A stretch of DNA of 64,000 nucleotides from Paraburkholderia lacunae (GCF_003353175.1 NZ_QHKS01000021.1:62001-126000), one strand, 5' to 3'; numbered from the stretch's first letter, positions 36,633 to 45,289 are shown. A program made the numbers and translations. The notes: generated by a model not told the origin, from the letters alone.

Positions 36633-37655
36633 TTACCGGTTCGACGTAAAGCCGCCGAAGAACGCTTGCGCGTTCGCCTCGAGCGTCTCGAGGTGATATC
36701 CCCCTTCCTGCACGATGAGCGTGGGCAGCTTCAACGCACCGAGCTTGCCGCCTAGTTTGCCGAAGCCTTCGGTCGTGACGGCCACCATCGATTGCGGATC
36801 GTCTTTGTAGATGTCGAAGCCAAGCGCAATCACCAGCGCGTCAGGCTGAAAACGCGCCACGACGCGCAGCGCCGTAGCCAGTTGCTCGAAAAACACGGCT
36901 TCCGACGATCCGTGCGGCATCGGCAGATTGACGTTGTAGCCCTCGCCTCGCGCGGCGCCACGTTCGTCTTCGAAGCCTGCCACCACGGGATAGAAATTGG
37001 TCGGGTCGCCGTGGATCGACACATACAGCACGTCGTCGCGGTCGTAGAAAATCTCCTGAATGCCCTGGCCGTGATGCATGTCGGTGTCCAGTATCGCGAC
37101 GCGTCCGTATTTGCGCCGCAACGCCTGCGCCGCCACAGCGCAATTGTTCAGATAGCAGAAACCGCCGGCCGCCTCCACGCGCGCATGATGGCCCGGCGGC
37201 CGACACAATGCGTACGCTTCTGCCGTGCCGTCGAGGAGCGCGTGCGCGCCGGCGAGCGCGCTTTGTGCGGACCAGTACGCGGATTCGTAGGTATGCGCGC
37301 CGACCGGGCAACTGCCGTCGGCGAGATAGCGCGCGGCTTGCGCGAGGATGCCGCGCAGCGGATTGTTCTCGCGGATATACACGTTCGACATCACTTCGTC
37401 GCCCCATTCCGCGGGAATCTTTTTCCACTCGCGATGCGCTTCTTCGAGGAAGCGCAGATAGTTCATCCCGTGCACTTCGGCGAGCGGCACCGCGCCGAAA
37501 TCCGCCGGTTCGCGCACGTCGAAGCCGAGCGTTCGGGCGGCCTCGACAAGCCGCAACGCACGCTCCGGCACTTCCTGCGGCGTGCGCATCTGGCCGCGCG
37601 AGAAATAACCGCGCGGTTGGTGCTTCAACTGTGCGGGATGAAAGAACGTCTGCAT
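36633..37655 (-). CDS. Histone deacetylase-family protein (acetylpolyamine amidohydrolase type)
   Basis: A 340-residue zinc hydrolase of the HDAC fold. It has the active-site CRPPGHHARVEAAGGFCYLNN (His-His pair; shown partly), the metal ligands in ILDTDMHHGQGIQEIFYDRDDVLY (Asp, His), later FDIYKDDPQ (Asp), and the Tyr of EGGYHLETL. The N-terminal FHPAQLKHQPRGYF and HGMNYLRFLEEAH with the Glu/Asp loop resemble bacterial acetylpolyamine amidohydrolases more than acetoin-utilisation proteins. It probably removes acetyl groups from polyamines. Monocistronic as far as can be seen. Confidence 0.88.
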   Translation of the reverse strand: MQTFFHPAQLKHQPRGYFSRGQMRTPQEVPERALRLVEAARTLGFDVREPADFGAVPLAEVHGMNYLRFLEEAHREWKKIPAEWGDEVMSNVYIRENNPLRGILAQAARYLADGSCPVGAHTYESAYWSAQSALAGAHALLDGTAEAYALCRPPGHHARVEAAGGFCYLNNCAVAAQALRRKYGRVAILDTDMHHGQGIQEIFYDRDDVLYVSIHGDPTNFYPVVAGFEDERGAARGEGYNVNLPMPHGSSEAVFFEQLATALRVVARFQPDALVIALGFDIYKDDPQSMVAVTTEGFGKLGGKLGALKLPTLIVQEGGYHLETLEANAQAFFGGFTSNR

Positions 37656-37752
37656 GTTCCGGTTCCTTTCAATCAGCGTGCAGGCGGTGCCTTGGGTGCC
37701 TCGGATGCCTCATGAGCCTCAGGTGCTAGCAGTACATAGCAATACGTTGTAT

Positions 37753-38094
37753 TCACACGGCCATATTAAGACCCGGCGGATGAAAAACACGTCGCGCGAT
37801 TTGCAGGGCCGAATGAGCCGTCGGCCATCCGGAGTAGAAGGCTAGATGGGTCATCACTTCGACTATCTCATCGCGCTCCACACCGTTCTCCAGTGCCCTC
37901 TTTATATGACTAGTGAGTTCATTGGTCCGATAGAGGGCAGTTAAGGCCGCCACGGTCACCAAGCTACGATCGCGCGGCGAAAGCCCAGGTCGTTGCCAAA
38001 CGTCGCCGAAGAGGACGTTGTCAGTGTACCCGGCAAGGGCAGGCGCAATATCGCCAAATACCTTATGCCCAATAGAAAGATCGTCTGACGGCAT
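37753..38094 (-). CDS. Carboxymuconolactone decarboxylase/AhpD-like protein
   Basis: A 113-residue helical protein with the CMD signature: LSPRDRSLVTVAALTALYRT, then ELTSHIKRALENGVERDEIVEVMTHLAFYSGWPTAHSA (described; key Glu, His and W-P residues present). No C-x2-C pair, so it is not a peroxiredoxin-reducing AhpD but of the gamma-carboxymuconolactone decarboxylase type. Last gene of a leftward cluster (diiron protein, nitroreductase, Rieske oxygenase), 151 bp after the oxygenase. It could decarboxylate or isomerise a ring-cleavage intermediate of the unknown pathway. Confidence 0.8.
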   Translation of the reverse strand: MPSDDLSIGHKVFGDIAPALAGYTDNVLFGDVWQRPGLSPRDRSLVTVAALTALYRTNELTSHIKRALENGVERDEIVEVMTHLAFYSGWPTAHSALQIARRVFHPPGLNMAV

Positions 38095-38245
38095 GCTCGC
38101 TCCTCAGGAGGACAGGGACTGAAAAAGTGGGGACTACCTGATGTCGTACAGCGCGACCTGGCCACCGCGCGACGGGCGATTGCGTTGTTGCATTGCATGG
38201 CATAGCGAATGTTTGTCTGGTATCGGAATATCGTCCTTCATCGCG

Positions 38246-39301
38246 TTACGTCCGATCTGACGTTTGAGGCTCGGTTTGCTCAGTACGCAGCAGGTGTTCG
38301 ACAACACGGCGCATGCGCACCGGCGCAGCATCGACCGATAACAAGGTCGGCTTCATCGACCAGAAATCGGCATTTCCGAGCGCGGCTTGCTGGGCGTCGA
38401 GCATCACCTTGTCTTGTTCGAGAAATGCGAAGCGCCGCATCTCCGCATACCTGGCCTTTTCACTCTCATTCAGTTGGGTGCTCAACGGTAGCGCTGCAGC
38501 AAAAAAATAGTGCGTTGTCCGGTCGGTCTCCGGCGTCAGAATATGCTGGCCGTACCACCATCCATGATCATCCCGCTCCTGGCGTTCCGGAGCATGAACG
38601 CCGCCATCGAACCAGAAGTAGCTCGGCGCCGACCATTGAATCTCGGTCCACATGGCGACAGGTTGCTGATCGCGCCGGTAGAGCAAATCGAAAATCTTGG
38701 GCACGCTGCTCTTCGGCGTCCAACGGCGGCAGATAATTTTGCCGTCCTCCTCACGGACTAGTTGATTCGAGCTGACTTGATCTCGACTACCCAGCAAACC
38801 GTCGTGCAAATACGTGAGGTGGCTTAGGTCCAGCAGATTGTCAGCCATCAGCAAATAGTTCGCGCAGATATGGAGATAGCCACCGGTGACCACTTGATAA
38901 TCCGATTTCGCGTCGATCAGGCGGTAGTCCGGAATCCGGGCTGGATCGGCAGGCCATTCCCCCATCCAGACCCATACGAGATCGTGCCGTTCATGCACCG
39001 GATAAGAACGAACGTGTATTGCTTGTGGAATTCTGCCGTCTCCATGAGGATTCTTCACGCACCGGCCTGAACAGTCGAAACGCAATCCATGATAGCCACA
39101 CTCGATGTCGTCGCCTTGCAAGGTGCCGAGATGTAGCGGGACGAAGCGATGTGGGCACCGGTCGAGCAGCGCCGCTACGGAACCGTCTTTCTTGCGATAA
39201 AACACGATCTGTTCATTGAGCAACGTTCGATGAAACATCTCGCCGGCGCGGATGTCAGCGCTCCAGCACGCCGCGTACCACGCATTCCTGATGAATGCCA
39301 T
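38246..39301 (-). CDS. Rieske oxygenase, VanA/dicamba-monooxygenase type
   Basis: A 351-residue single-component-type oxygenase subunit. The Rieske cluster ligands are Cys49, His51 (DRCPHRFVPL) and Cys68, His71 (ECGYHGLRF); the mononuclear iron histidines are His161 and His166 in NLLDLSHLTYLHDG. By recall these nearly coincide with dicamba monooxygenase numbering, and VanA O-demethylases share the arrangement. Expected reaction: oxidative demethylation or hydroxylation of an aromatic or heterocyclic substrate. ATG 39301 begins the family start MAFIRNAWYAACW; the frame to 39496 was discarded. No reductase is in the operon; a VanB-type reductase lies at 41638-42615. Confidence 0.88.
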   Translation of the reverse strand: MAFIRNAWYAACWSADIRAGEMFHRTLLNEQIVFYRKKDGSVAALLDRCPHRFVPLHLGTLQGDDIECGYHGLRFDCSGRCVKNPHGDGRIPQAIHVRSYPVHERHDLVWVWMGEWPADPARIPDYRLIDAKSDYQVVTGGYLHICANYLLMADNLLDLSHLTYLHDGLLGSRDQVSSNQLVREEDGKIICRRWTPKSSVPKIFDLLYRRDQQPVAMWTEIQWSAPSYFWFDGGVHAPERQERDDHGWWYGQHILTPETDRTTHYFFAAALPLSTQLNESEKARYAEMRRFAFLEQDKVMLDAQQAALGNADFWSMKPTLLSVDAAPVRMRRVVEHLLRTEQTEPQTSDRT

Positions 39302-39332
39302 TTTGGGACTCCGGATAGGCACGGCGCATTGC

Positions 39333-39935
39333 TTACCGCGCTGTTTGCGACGGGTTGAAAAATACTCTGTCAATGGGGAAGTCTCGCGCCGCGCCCTCTG
39401 GTTCTGCGCGCGTACCGATGTAAATAAAGCCCACGATCTCGTCGTCACTTCCAATACCCAGCGATTCGCGAACAATCCCGCTGGTCGCCCACACACCGGT
39501 TTTCCATATTGCAGCGAGTCCGACCAGATGAACCGCCAGGGTGATTAACTGGCAGGAAGCAGCAGCCGAGAATATCTGGTCACGAAACGGTATGTTGCAC
39601 TCGCGTCGCATTGTCGAGACGCAAATGATGAGGGGAGCTCGAAACGGTGCATTCCTGGCTTTTTCACACTGGCGTGAATCCCCACCATTGGCAACGGCGT
39701 GCCGAACAAACGCGTCTGCTAATTGCCCCCTCCCTGGCCCAGTAAAAAGGCGAAATTCCCACGGCCTAAGATGACCGTGATCATTCCCGCTTGTCGCTGC
39801 ACGAAGGATCATGTCGAGCGCTTCTTGAGTGACGGGAATGTCATGGAACTCCTTGCAGGAGTGGCGCCGAAATATATCGTCCATCGTAAAAAATTTCATG
39901 AGAGCCATCAGACCAATAGGAGTGGCGGGGGACAT
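39333..39935 (-). CDS. Nitroreductase-family flavoprotein
   Basis: About 200 residues with the FMN-binding family start FRRHSCKEFHDIPVTQEALD (compare R-R-S-x-R-x-F), then ILRAATSGNDHGHLRPWEF, an IIC-type central strand, and the C-terminal VRESLGIGSDDEIVGFIYIG. The start is uncertain: ATGs at residues 1, 10, 13 and 18 lack a clear ribosome-binding site. It lies 20 bp after the diiron-protein gene and 31 bp before the Rieske gene, so the three are an operon. It may reduce a nitro, nitroso, N-oxide or enone intermediate; BluB/RutE-like roles are also possible. Confidence 0.82.
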   Translation of the reverse strand: MSPATPIGLMALMKFFTMDDIFRRHSCKEFHDIPVTQEALDMILRAATSGNDHGHLRPWEFRLFTGPGRGQLADAFVRHAVANGGDSRQCEKARNAPFRAPLIICVSTMRRECNIPFRDQIFSAAASCQLITLAVHLVGLAAIWKTGVWATSGIVRESLGIGSDDEIVGFIYIGTRAEPEGAARDFPIDRVFFNPSQTAR

Positions 39936-39955
39936 CGCCGATTATATTTTTGAAT

Positions 39956-40639
39956 TTAATTAATAGTGTCGTTGTAAAGACCGATATAAGTGTTTGAAAA
40001 TAATCTGCTGCCGAACTGGACGCCATCCTTGATCAGGGACCTGGACCGAGCATCGTTCCAGTCGTGATTGACAACCTTCAGGAAATCCTCAGCATGCTCC
40101 ATGTCCAGTTTTCGATGAAGACCGTAGTGGGTGATGCGATCTGCGGAAAGCCATCCTTGATCGACAATGGATTGAAAAATCATTGTCGAGACGTCTACAA
40201 ACGTTCGCTCGATTCCGGCGAACGTGGCGGCGGAAAACCGGTAGTCTTCGAAAGAGGAGACGCTGCGGAGCGTCTCGTTGAAGATTCTCGCGGTGTGTGA
40301 TGGTTGACTCAAGTCGATTTGCGACGAATCCCCGCCAAGACGATCTATCAGGGTAAGGATCGTCCTGCCGTGTACGTGCTCCATCACACCTCTGCCATGT
40401 TCTTCCCAAAGATTACCAACGAGGGCGACGCGCGGTCCAGGATCCGGGACGCTGGCAATGACTTGTGCCATAGGGCGGCTGAAGAAGTGAACCATCGGCG
40501 CAAATTCGATTTGGCTCTTGAGGAATTGCTGCTTGGACATCTGGCCGGAACAAAGCGCATGGAAATAGGGGTTTTGTGGAAGATTTAATTCTGCAATACA
40601 CGATTCCAGGTGGCTTTTCAGATCGACATGAAGGGACAT
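39956..40639 (-). CDS. Heme-oxygenase-like diiron protein (TenA/PqqC/CADD-like)
   Basis: A 227-residue helical protein of the heme-oxygenase-like fold. The C-terminal H-x3-D-x2-H pattern (His175, Asp179, His182 in LHRKLDMEHAE) and Glu144 (GIERTFVD) fit the metal ligands of the diiron HDO/CADD group. The first helix pair offers Glu45, Glu79/80 and His88 (NLWEEHGRGVMEH). Tyr25 and Lys177 are near positions used by CADD-type enzymes. ATG 40639 follows AAGGAG. First gene of the four-gene leftward cluster and visibly AT-richer than its surroundings. Possible reactions include N-oxygenation, oxidative decarboxylation or chain cleavage; which one is unknown. Confidence 0.75.
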   Translation of the reverse strand: MSLHVDLKSHLESCIAELNLPQNPYFHALCSGQMSKQQFLKSQIEFAPMVHFFSRPMAQVIASVPDPGPRVALVGNLWEEHGRGVMEHVHGRTILTLIDRLGGDSSQIDLSQPSHTARIFNETLRSVSSFEDYRFSAATFAGIERTFVDVSTMIFQSIVDQGWLSADRITHYGLHRKLDMEHAEDFLKVVNHDWNDARSRSLIKDGVQFGSRLFSNTYIGLYNDTIN

Positions 40640-40798
40640 ACGATTCTCCTTTGGAGACTTCTTCATTCATGATGCATGCCCAATCAGCGGGCGCAAGATA
40701 TATATGACCAAGCATGATAATAATAGGAATACCTCGATAGTTGTTGAGCATAATATCTAGATTAGCCGCTCTCTTAAATAAATCTCCATTAATTTTTG

Positions 40799-40843
40799 AA
40801 ATAATGCAATCCAATTAATTTGGAAAATAATGCAATCCAATTA
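40799..40843. repeat. Pair of 19-bp direct repeats, 26 bp apart
   Basis: AAATAATGCAATCCAATTA occurs at 40799-40817 and identically at 40825-40843. Each copy is itself partly symmetrical (TAAT...ATTA). The pair lies about 160 bp upstream of the diiron-protein start and is a candidate tandem operator for a regulator of that operon. Confidence 0.7.
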
Positions 40844-41287
40844 TTTTTAGGCTATTTTAAAATTTGAACCGGTCTTTTGATTTGTGGGAATGAAGGCAGT
40901 CGCAAGATAGTTAAATGTTTAATGGCAGGCGAAAAAACCCTCCATCGCACGATCCGTTCGTCAGCACGATGGCGTCGTTTGCGACGTCGCAGTCGGCTTC
41001 TTCGCTCGGCCGCCGGAAGAGGGTCTAATCGACGTCGGTATCGACCTGCTGTGGCTTCGTTCGCGCAAAATGCATGCGGCCGAGCAGGCGTTTCTCGACG
41101 GCATGGAGCGCACGATGCAACGTTCCGCGCAGCCCGAGCGGCTCCCACCACGTTGAAATCTGCACCGCGAGGCTCACCAGTACCGCTGAAGCGCCTATCG
41201 TCTCCAGAACGCTCGACCACACGATAAAGCCCTCCGTTCGTTGTCCGCCACGTCAGTGTCAAACGCTCAGTGTCAAACGCCCGGTTC

Positions 41288-41440
41288 TTAAACGAACACG
41301 CGCACCCGTAACTGAATTCCCAGACCCAGCAAACAGACAAAGAACCCGCGGCGAAAGCTCGCCGCGCTGATGCACCCACGCACCCGTTGCCCGATCCACG
41401 TCCCGATCAGGGCGGGCAGCGCGTTGCGGGACTGCGTGGG
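41288..41440 (-). pseudogene. C-terminal remnant of a TauE/SafE-type membrane exporter gene
   Basis: On the minus strand a frame ending in TAA at 41288-41290 reads LPALIGTWIGQRVRG followed by SAASFRRGFFVCLLGLG, the usual last two helices of sulfite-exporter TauE/SafE proteins. Only about 50 residues remain; the rest of the roughly 250-residue protein is absent, replaced by the upstream region of the PDR reductase gene. It borders the AT-rich region and suggests a recombination junction. Confidence 0.6.
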
Positions 41441-41637
41441 CAAACGTGCGCTTCCGTCTGGCCGGGCCTTGCACTTCCGTACCCGCGTGCGAAGCCCACA
41501 ATATCAATGCAGTTTATTTCACAGCCTATTTTTAATCGATTTGCCTGATTCGACTCCGGTTCTTATCCTTGATGCACAACCGTATGCGGCCTGCTGCGTA
41601 CGTCGTCCGCTCTGCTCATTCTTTTGCCGGCAAGATC

Positions 41638-42615
41638 ATGGAAAGAACCACCTTCAACGTTCGCGTCGACGCCGTACGCGACGAAGCGCACGGCGTGCGC
41701 TCATTCAGCGTGTCGCGTCTGGACGGCAACCCGTTCGACCAGTACGAACCCGGCGCGCATATCGACGTCACCGGTCCCTCGGGCGTCACGCGCCAATATT
41801 CGCTGTGCGGCGATCCGGATCAGCGTGACACGCACCGGTTCGCCGTCAAGCGCGAAGACGCGTCGCGGGGCGGCTCGCGCTCGCTGCATGACGACGTCAC
41901 GGTAGGCAGTGAATTGACGATTGGCGCGCCGCGCAATCTGTTCCAGCTCGCACCGGATGCGGGCGAACACGTATTGATCGCTGCGGGCATCGGCGTGACG
42001 CCGCTTCTCAGCATGGCGTACCGGCTGCTCAAGCAGAAGCAGCGCTTCGTCTTGCACTATTTCGCGCGCAGCGCGGAACATGCAGCGTTCCTGCCGCAGC
42101 TCTCACGCGCGCCGTTCAGCGATCATGTGAGGTTTCATTACGGCGTCGAGCGCGCGCAACTGGATACGGCGCTGGCCGAATGCGTCGCCACCGCGCGCGA
42201 AGGCACGCACATCTACACCTGTGGTCCCGCGCCTTTCATGGAGCGCGTGGTGGCGATCGGCGAAACGCGCGTTGCGTCCGACGCGATTCACCTCGAACGC
42301 TTCGCCGCCGAGCCTTCGTCCGCGACCACCGGCGCAGCCGGCACGCTCGACGCATTCGACGTGCGGATCGCCAGCAGCGGCGCAACCGTGCGCGTCGACC
42401 GACACACGACGATCGTCGCGGCGCTCGCGTCGATCGGCATCGAAGTTGATACGTCGTGCGGCGAAGGCGTGTGCGGCACCTGCATGGTGGACGTGGTGAG
42501 TGGCACGCCCGAGCATCGCGACCACTGCCTGAGCAAAGCCGAACGGGCGAGCGGCAAGGTGATCTGCTGCTGCGTCTCGCGCGCCGCTTCGCCGTTGCTG
42601 GTGCTGGATCTTTAA
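41638..42615 (+). CDS. PDR/VanB-family ferredoxin-flavin reductase (IacF-like)
   Basis: A 325-residue phthalate-dioxygenase-reductase-type protein. The FMN domain has RQYSLCGDP, the NAD domain AAGIGVTPLLSMAYRLL and YTCGPAPFMERV, and the C-terminal plant-type [2Fe-2S] domain has CGEGVCGTCMVDVVSG with a fourth Cys in CCCVS. It passes NAD(P)H electrons to a Rieske oxygenase. Candidates in the window are the IacCD oxygenase (47325-49105) and the VanA-like protein (38246-39301). An iacF-like role is most likely from the surrounding indole-acetate and catechol genes. The ATG at 41638 begins the family consensus; the frame from 41569 is longer without support. Confidence 0.85.
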   Translation: MERTTFNVRVDAVRDEAHGVRSFSVSRLDGNPFDQYEPGAHIDVTGPSGVTRQYSLCGDPDQRDTHRFAVKREDASRGGSRSLHDDVTVGSELTIGAPRNLFQLAPDAGEHVLIAAGIGVTPLLSMAYRLLKQKQRFVLHYFARSAEHAAFLPQLSRAPFSDHVRFHYGVERAQLDTALAECVATAREGTHIYTCGPAPFMERVVAIGETRVASDAIHLERFAAEPSSATTGAAGTLDAFDVRIASSGATVRVDRHTTIVAALASIGIEVDTSCGEGVCGTCMVDVVSGTPEHRDHCLSKAERASGKVICCCVSRAASPLLVLDL

Positions 42616-42634
42616 TTCAACCGGCTGCGCGCAG

Positions 42635-42661
42635 GTGCTGCGAATGCAGCAGCCGCAGCAC
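42635..42661. terminator. Possible bidirectional hairpin between the PDR reductase gene and catC
   Basis: GTGCTGCG (42635-42642) and its complement CGCAGCAC (42654-42661) enclose an 11-base loop between two converging genes. No proper T tract follows on either strand, so terminator function is uncertain. Confidence 0.35.
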
Positions 42662-42677
42662 TTGCCTCTTTCGTCTC

Positions 42678-42968
42678 TTACCGGTCGTCGTCGCGAATCG
42701 ACGATGCGTGCCGGCACAGCGCGCGCACTTCGATATCCATATACGGGAACAGCGGCAACTGGCTCAGCACGTCGTGCAAATGCGCCGGGCTATCGACGTC
42801 GAATACGCTGATATTCGCGTAGCGCCCGGCGATGCGCCAAAGGTGCCGCCACACGCCGTCCTGTTGCAGCTTTTGCGACATCGCCTTCTCATCGGCCTTC
42901 AGGCGCGCGGCGCGTTCGGCGTCCATGTCGGGCGGCAGATTGACGGTCATCTCAACGTGAAACAGCAT
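42678..42968 (-). CDS. catC: Muconolactone delta-isomerase
   Basis: A 96-residue protein matching the usual CatC length and sequence: MLFHVEMTVNLPPDMD, then LQQDGVWRHLWRIAGRYANI and LPLFPYMDIEVRALCRHASS. It converts muconolactone to 3-oxoadipate enol-lactone in the beta-ketoadipate pathway. Preceded by GAGGAG. Third gene of catB-catA-catC, 120 bp after catA. Confidence 0.95.
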   Translation of the reverse strand: MLFHVEMTVNLPPDMDAERAARLKADEKAMSQKLQQDGVWRHLWRIAGRYANISVFDVDSPAHLHDVLSQLPLFPYMDIEVRALCRHASSIRDDDR

Positions 42969-43088
42969 GTTGACTCTCTCCTCTTCAGATCAATGATCGA
43001 TGACAGAAGACCCCGGCTGTCCGGCAAACCATGCCGGGAAGCCGGGGTCGACAAGTTCAGGCGGTACTTACAGTTCGACTGGTGCAGC

Positions 43089-43997
43089 TCAGGCTTCGGC
43101 GCGCACGCGTTCCACTTCCGCGCCCGGCAGGTTGTCGCGCTCCCTGAACAGCGTGAAGTCGAAATCGATCAGCGCGAAGTTGCCTTCCACCCCGTACGGT
43201 TTGCCTTCCGCGCCTTCAGCCTGCTTGAGGGACGGCACGAGGCCGTCGCGCGTGGCGAATGCGAAGTCGTCCCACAGATACGGATCGCCGTCGATATTGA
43301 TCTGCGTGGTCAGCCTGCGAAAACCCGGCGCTGAAACGAAGAAGTGGATATGCGCCGGACGATGTCCGTGACGGCCGAGTTGATCGAGCAGCAGTTGCGT
43401 CTGGCCTTGCGGCGGCACGCTATAGCCGACCGGTACCACGCTGCGGAAGCTGTACTTGCCTTCGGCATCCGTGCGGATCGAGCGGCGCAGATTGAACGCC
43501 GGCTGCGATTTGTCGAAGTACGAGTAATTGCCGAGATGGTTCGCGTGCCAGACTTCGACGAGCGCATGGGCGAGCGGCTTGCCGTCTTCGCCGAGCACCT
43601 GGCCGCGCATCACCAGCGTCTGGCCGGGATCGGTGCCGTCGTCGAGGCGCGCATGGCCTTCCGAGAGCGGTGCGCCGGCCACATATAGCGGCCCTTCGAT
43701 GGTGCGCGGCGTGCCGCCTTCGATACCGGCCTTCGCTTCCGCTTCATCGAGACGCAGGTCGAGAAAATGCTCGAAGCCGAGGCCCGCGGCCAGCAGGCCC
43801 AATTCGCCGCTCTTGCCCGCTTCGCCGAGATAGTTCAGCGCGGTCCAGAACTCATCGGGCTGCACGTCGAGATCCTCGATCGTATAGAACAGATCGCGGA
43901 CGATGCGGTTGACGATCTCCTTGGTGCGCGGATTGCCTTCACGGGTGGCGCTGTCGTTGATCTTTTGCAGCAGCGCGTCGATGACTTGCCTGTTCAT
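43089..43997 (-). CDS. catA: Catechol 1,2-dioxygenase
   Basis: A 302-residue intradiol dioxygenase that opens catechol to cis,cis-muconate. The four non-haem Fe(III) ligands are Tyr158 (GNYSYFD), Tyr192 (PVGYSVPP), His216 and His218 (RPAHIHFF); GPLYVAGAPLSEGHARLDDG lies upstream. The N-terminal helical dimer domain (residues 1-100) is complete. ATG 43997 follows AAGGAG; the same frame stays open to 45272 across catB, which is a shadow. Middle gene of catBAC. Confidence 0.95.
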   Translation of the reverse strand: MNRQVIDALLQKINDSATREGNPRTKEIVNRIVRDLFYTIEDLDVQPDEFWTALNYLGEAGKSGELGLLAAGLGFEHFLDLRLDEAEAKAGIEGGTPRTIEGPLYVAGAPLSEGHARLDDGTDPGQTLVMRGQVLGEDGKPLAHALVEVWHANHLGNYSYFDKSQPAFNLRRSIRTDAEGKYSFRSVVPVGYSVPPQGQTQLLLDQLGRHGHRPAHIHFFVSAPGFRRLTTQINIDGDPYLWDDFAFATRDGLVPSLKQAEGAEGKPYGVEGNFALIDFDFTLFRERDNLPGAEVERVRAEA

Positions 43998-44044
43998 GGG
44001 GTATCTCCTTCGTTTAATGTTTTTGACGGCGAGCGTGTGAGCCG

Positions 44045-45202
44045 TCAGTTCATGGCGACGCTTGCGCCCTTGCGCGTATCGCGTCGCAGGCGGTCGATCC
44101 TGTTCCAGTCGAGCTCGATGCCAAGGCCCGGACCTTGTGGAAGATGCAAGGAAAAATTCTCGTAGCGCAGCGGCTCGGTGAGGATTTCTTCGGTCAGCAG
44201 CAACGGGCCGAACAACTCGGTACCCCATTTCAGCTCGCCGAAAGTGCTGAAGAGCTGCGCCGATGCGATCGTGCCCACCGCGCCTTCGAGCATCGTGCCG
44301 CCGTACAGGTCGATATGCGCGGCCGAGGCGATCGCCGCCACCTGCGCCGCGCCGCTCAGGCCGCCCGATTGCGCGATCTTCACGGCGAACACATCGGCGG
44401 CACGCGTGCCGGCGAGCGCGAATGCATCGGCCGGGCCGTGCAGCGCTTCGTCGGCCATGATCGGCACCTGCGCGAGATCCGTCAGACGTTTGAGACCGGC
44501 GCGATTGTCCGCGGCGATCGGCTGTTCGATCAGCGCCACGCCCGCGTCGGCAAAACGCCTCGCGGCCCAGATCGTTTCGGATTCGGTCCATGCCTGATTC
44601 ACGTCGACCCGCACTTCGCCGCGGCCGTCCAGCGCATTGTTGATCGCCACGACGTGCGCGACGTCGTCGGCGACGGCGCGCGTGCCGATCTTCAGCTTGA
44701 ACACACGATGCCGCTTCGCTTCGAATACGCGCTCGGCCTCGTCGATGTCGCGCTGCGTATCGCCGCTCGCGAGCGTCCAGGCGACCTCCACCGAATCGCG
44801 CACGCGGCCGCCGAACAACTCGGACAACGGCACGCCGAGGCGCCGTGCCTGGGCATCGAACAACGCGGTCTCCACCGCCGATCTGGCAAAGCGGTTGCCC
44901 TGAAACAGTCCACGCAGCTTCGCCATCGCGGCGCCTGGACGGGTAGCGTCCAGCTCTTTCAACAACGGCGCGAAGTAGGTATCGATGTTGACCTTGATGC
45001 TTTCCGGGCTCTCTTCGCCGTAAGCGAGCCCGCCGATGGTGGTGCCCTCGCCCACGCCGACCACGCCGTCGTCGCAGCGAATGCGCACCAGCACGAGCGT
45101 CTGGCAGTTCATCGTTGCGACCGAGAGCCGGTGTGGACGAATCGTCGGCACGTCGACGAGGATCGTTTCCACGCTCTCGATCTTCACGGGTGTTGCTATC
45201 AT
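44045..45202 (-). CDS. catB: Muconate cycloisomerase
   Basis: A 385-residue enolase-superfamily enzyme turning cis,cis-muconate into muconolactone. It shows SAVETALFDAQARRLGVPLS, the catalytic lysine motif FKLKIGT (about residue 170), metal ligands in VRVDVNQAW (Asp), LIEQP (Glu) and IMADEALHG (Asp), and the second lysine in VFAVKIAQSGGL. ATG 45202 follows AGGAGG. First gene of catBAC and divergent from catR, with the CatR-type operator in the 104-bp spacer. Confidence 0.95.
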   Translation of the reverse strand: MIATPVKIESVETILVDVPTIRPHRLSVATMNCQTLVLVRIRCDDGVVGVGEGTTIGGLAYGEESPESIKVNIDTYFAPLLKELDATRPGAAMAKLRGLFQGNRFARSAVETALFDAQARRLGVPLSELFGGRVRDSVEVAWTLASGDTQRDIDEAERVFEAKRHRVFKLKIGTRAVADDVAHVVAINNALDGRGEVRVDVNQAWTESETIWAARRFADAGVALIEQPIAADNRAGLKRLTDLAQVPIMADEALHGPADAFALAGTRAADVFAVKIAQSGGLSGAAQVAAIASAAHIDLYGGTMLEGAVGTIASAQLFSTFGELKWGTELFGPLLLTEEILTEPLRYENFSLHLPQGPGLGIELDWNRIDRLRRDTRKGASVAMN

Positions 45203-45289
45203 TCGTTGCCCTCCTGTGCTGCTTTCCTGAGAGCACCCATATTAGAAACAAACCCGCGAAGCAGTCCAACACCGATTCCGACTACTTCC

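Larger units (their letters stand above)
40640..41637. other. AT-rich regulatory and remnant region upstream of the diiron cluster
   Basis: About 1 kb. The part 40640-40920 is markedly AT-rich and must hold the leftward promoter of the diiron-protein operon, including the 26-bp-spaced direct repeats at 40799-40843. A 65-codon minus-strand frame at 41025-41222 with one hydrophobic stretch is of unknown status. A TauE/SafE remnant lies at 41288-41440. The end carries the rightward promoter region of the PDR reductase gene. Confidence 0.6.

Noticed and set aside
41025..41222. 65-codon minus-strand frame with one hydrophobic stretch
   Set aside because: Could be a small membrane protein, but there is no start signal or family match and it sits in a remnant region.
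43998..45272. Upstream in-frame extension of catA across catB
   Set aside because: The extension is Arg-rich shadow sequence; catA has a good start and ribosome-binding site at 43997.
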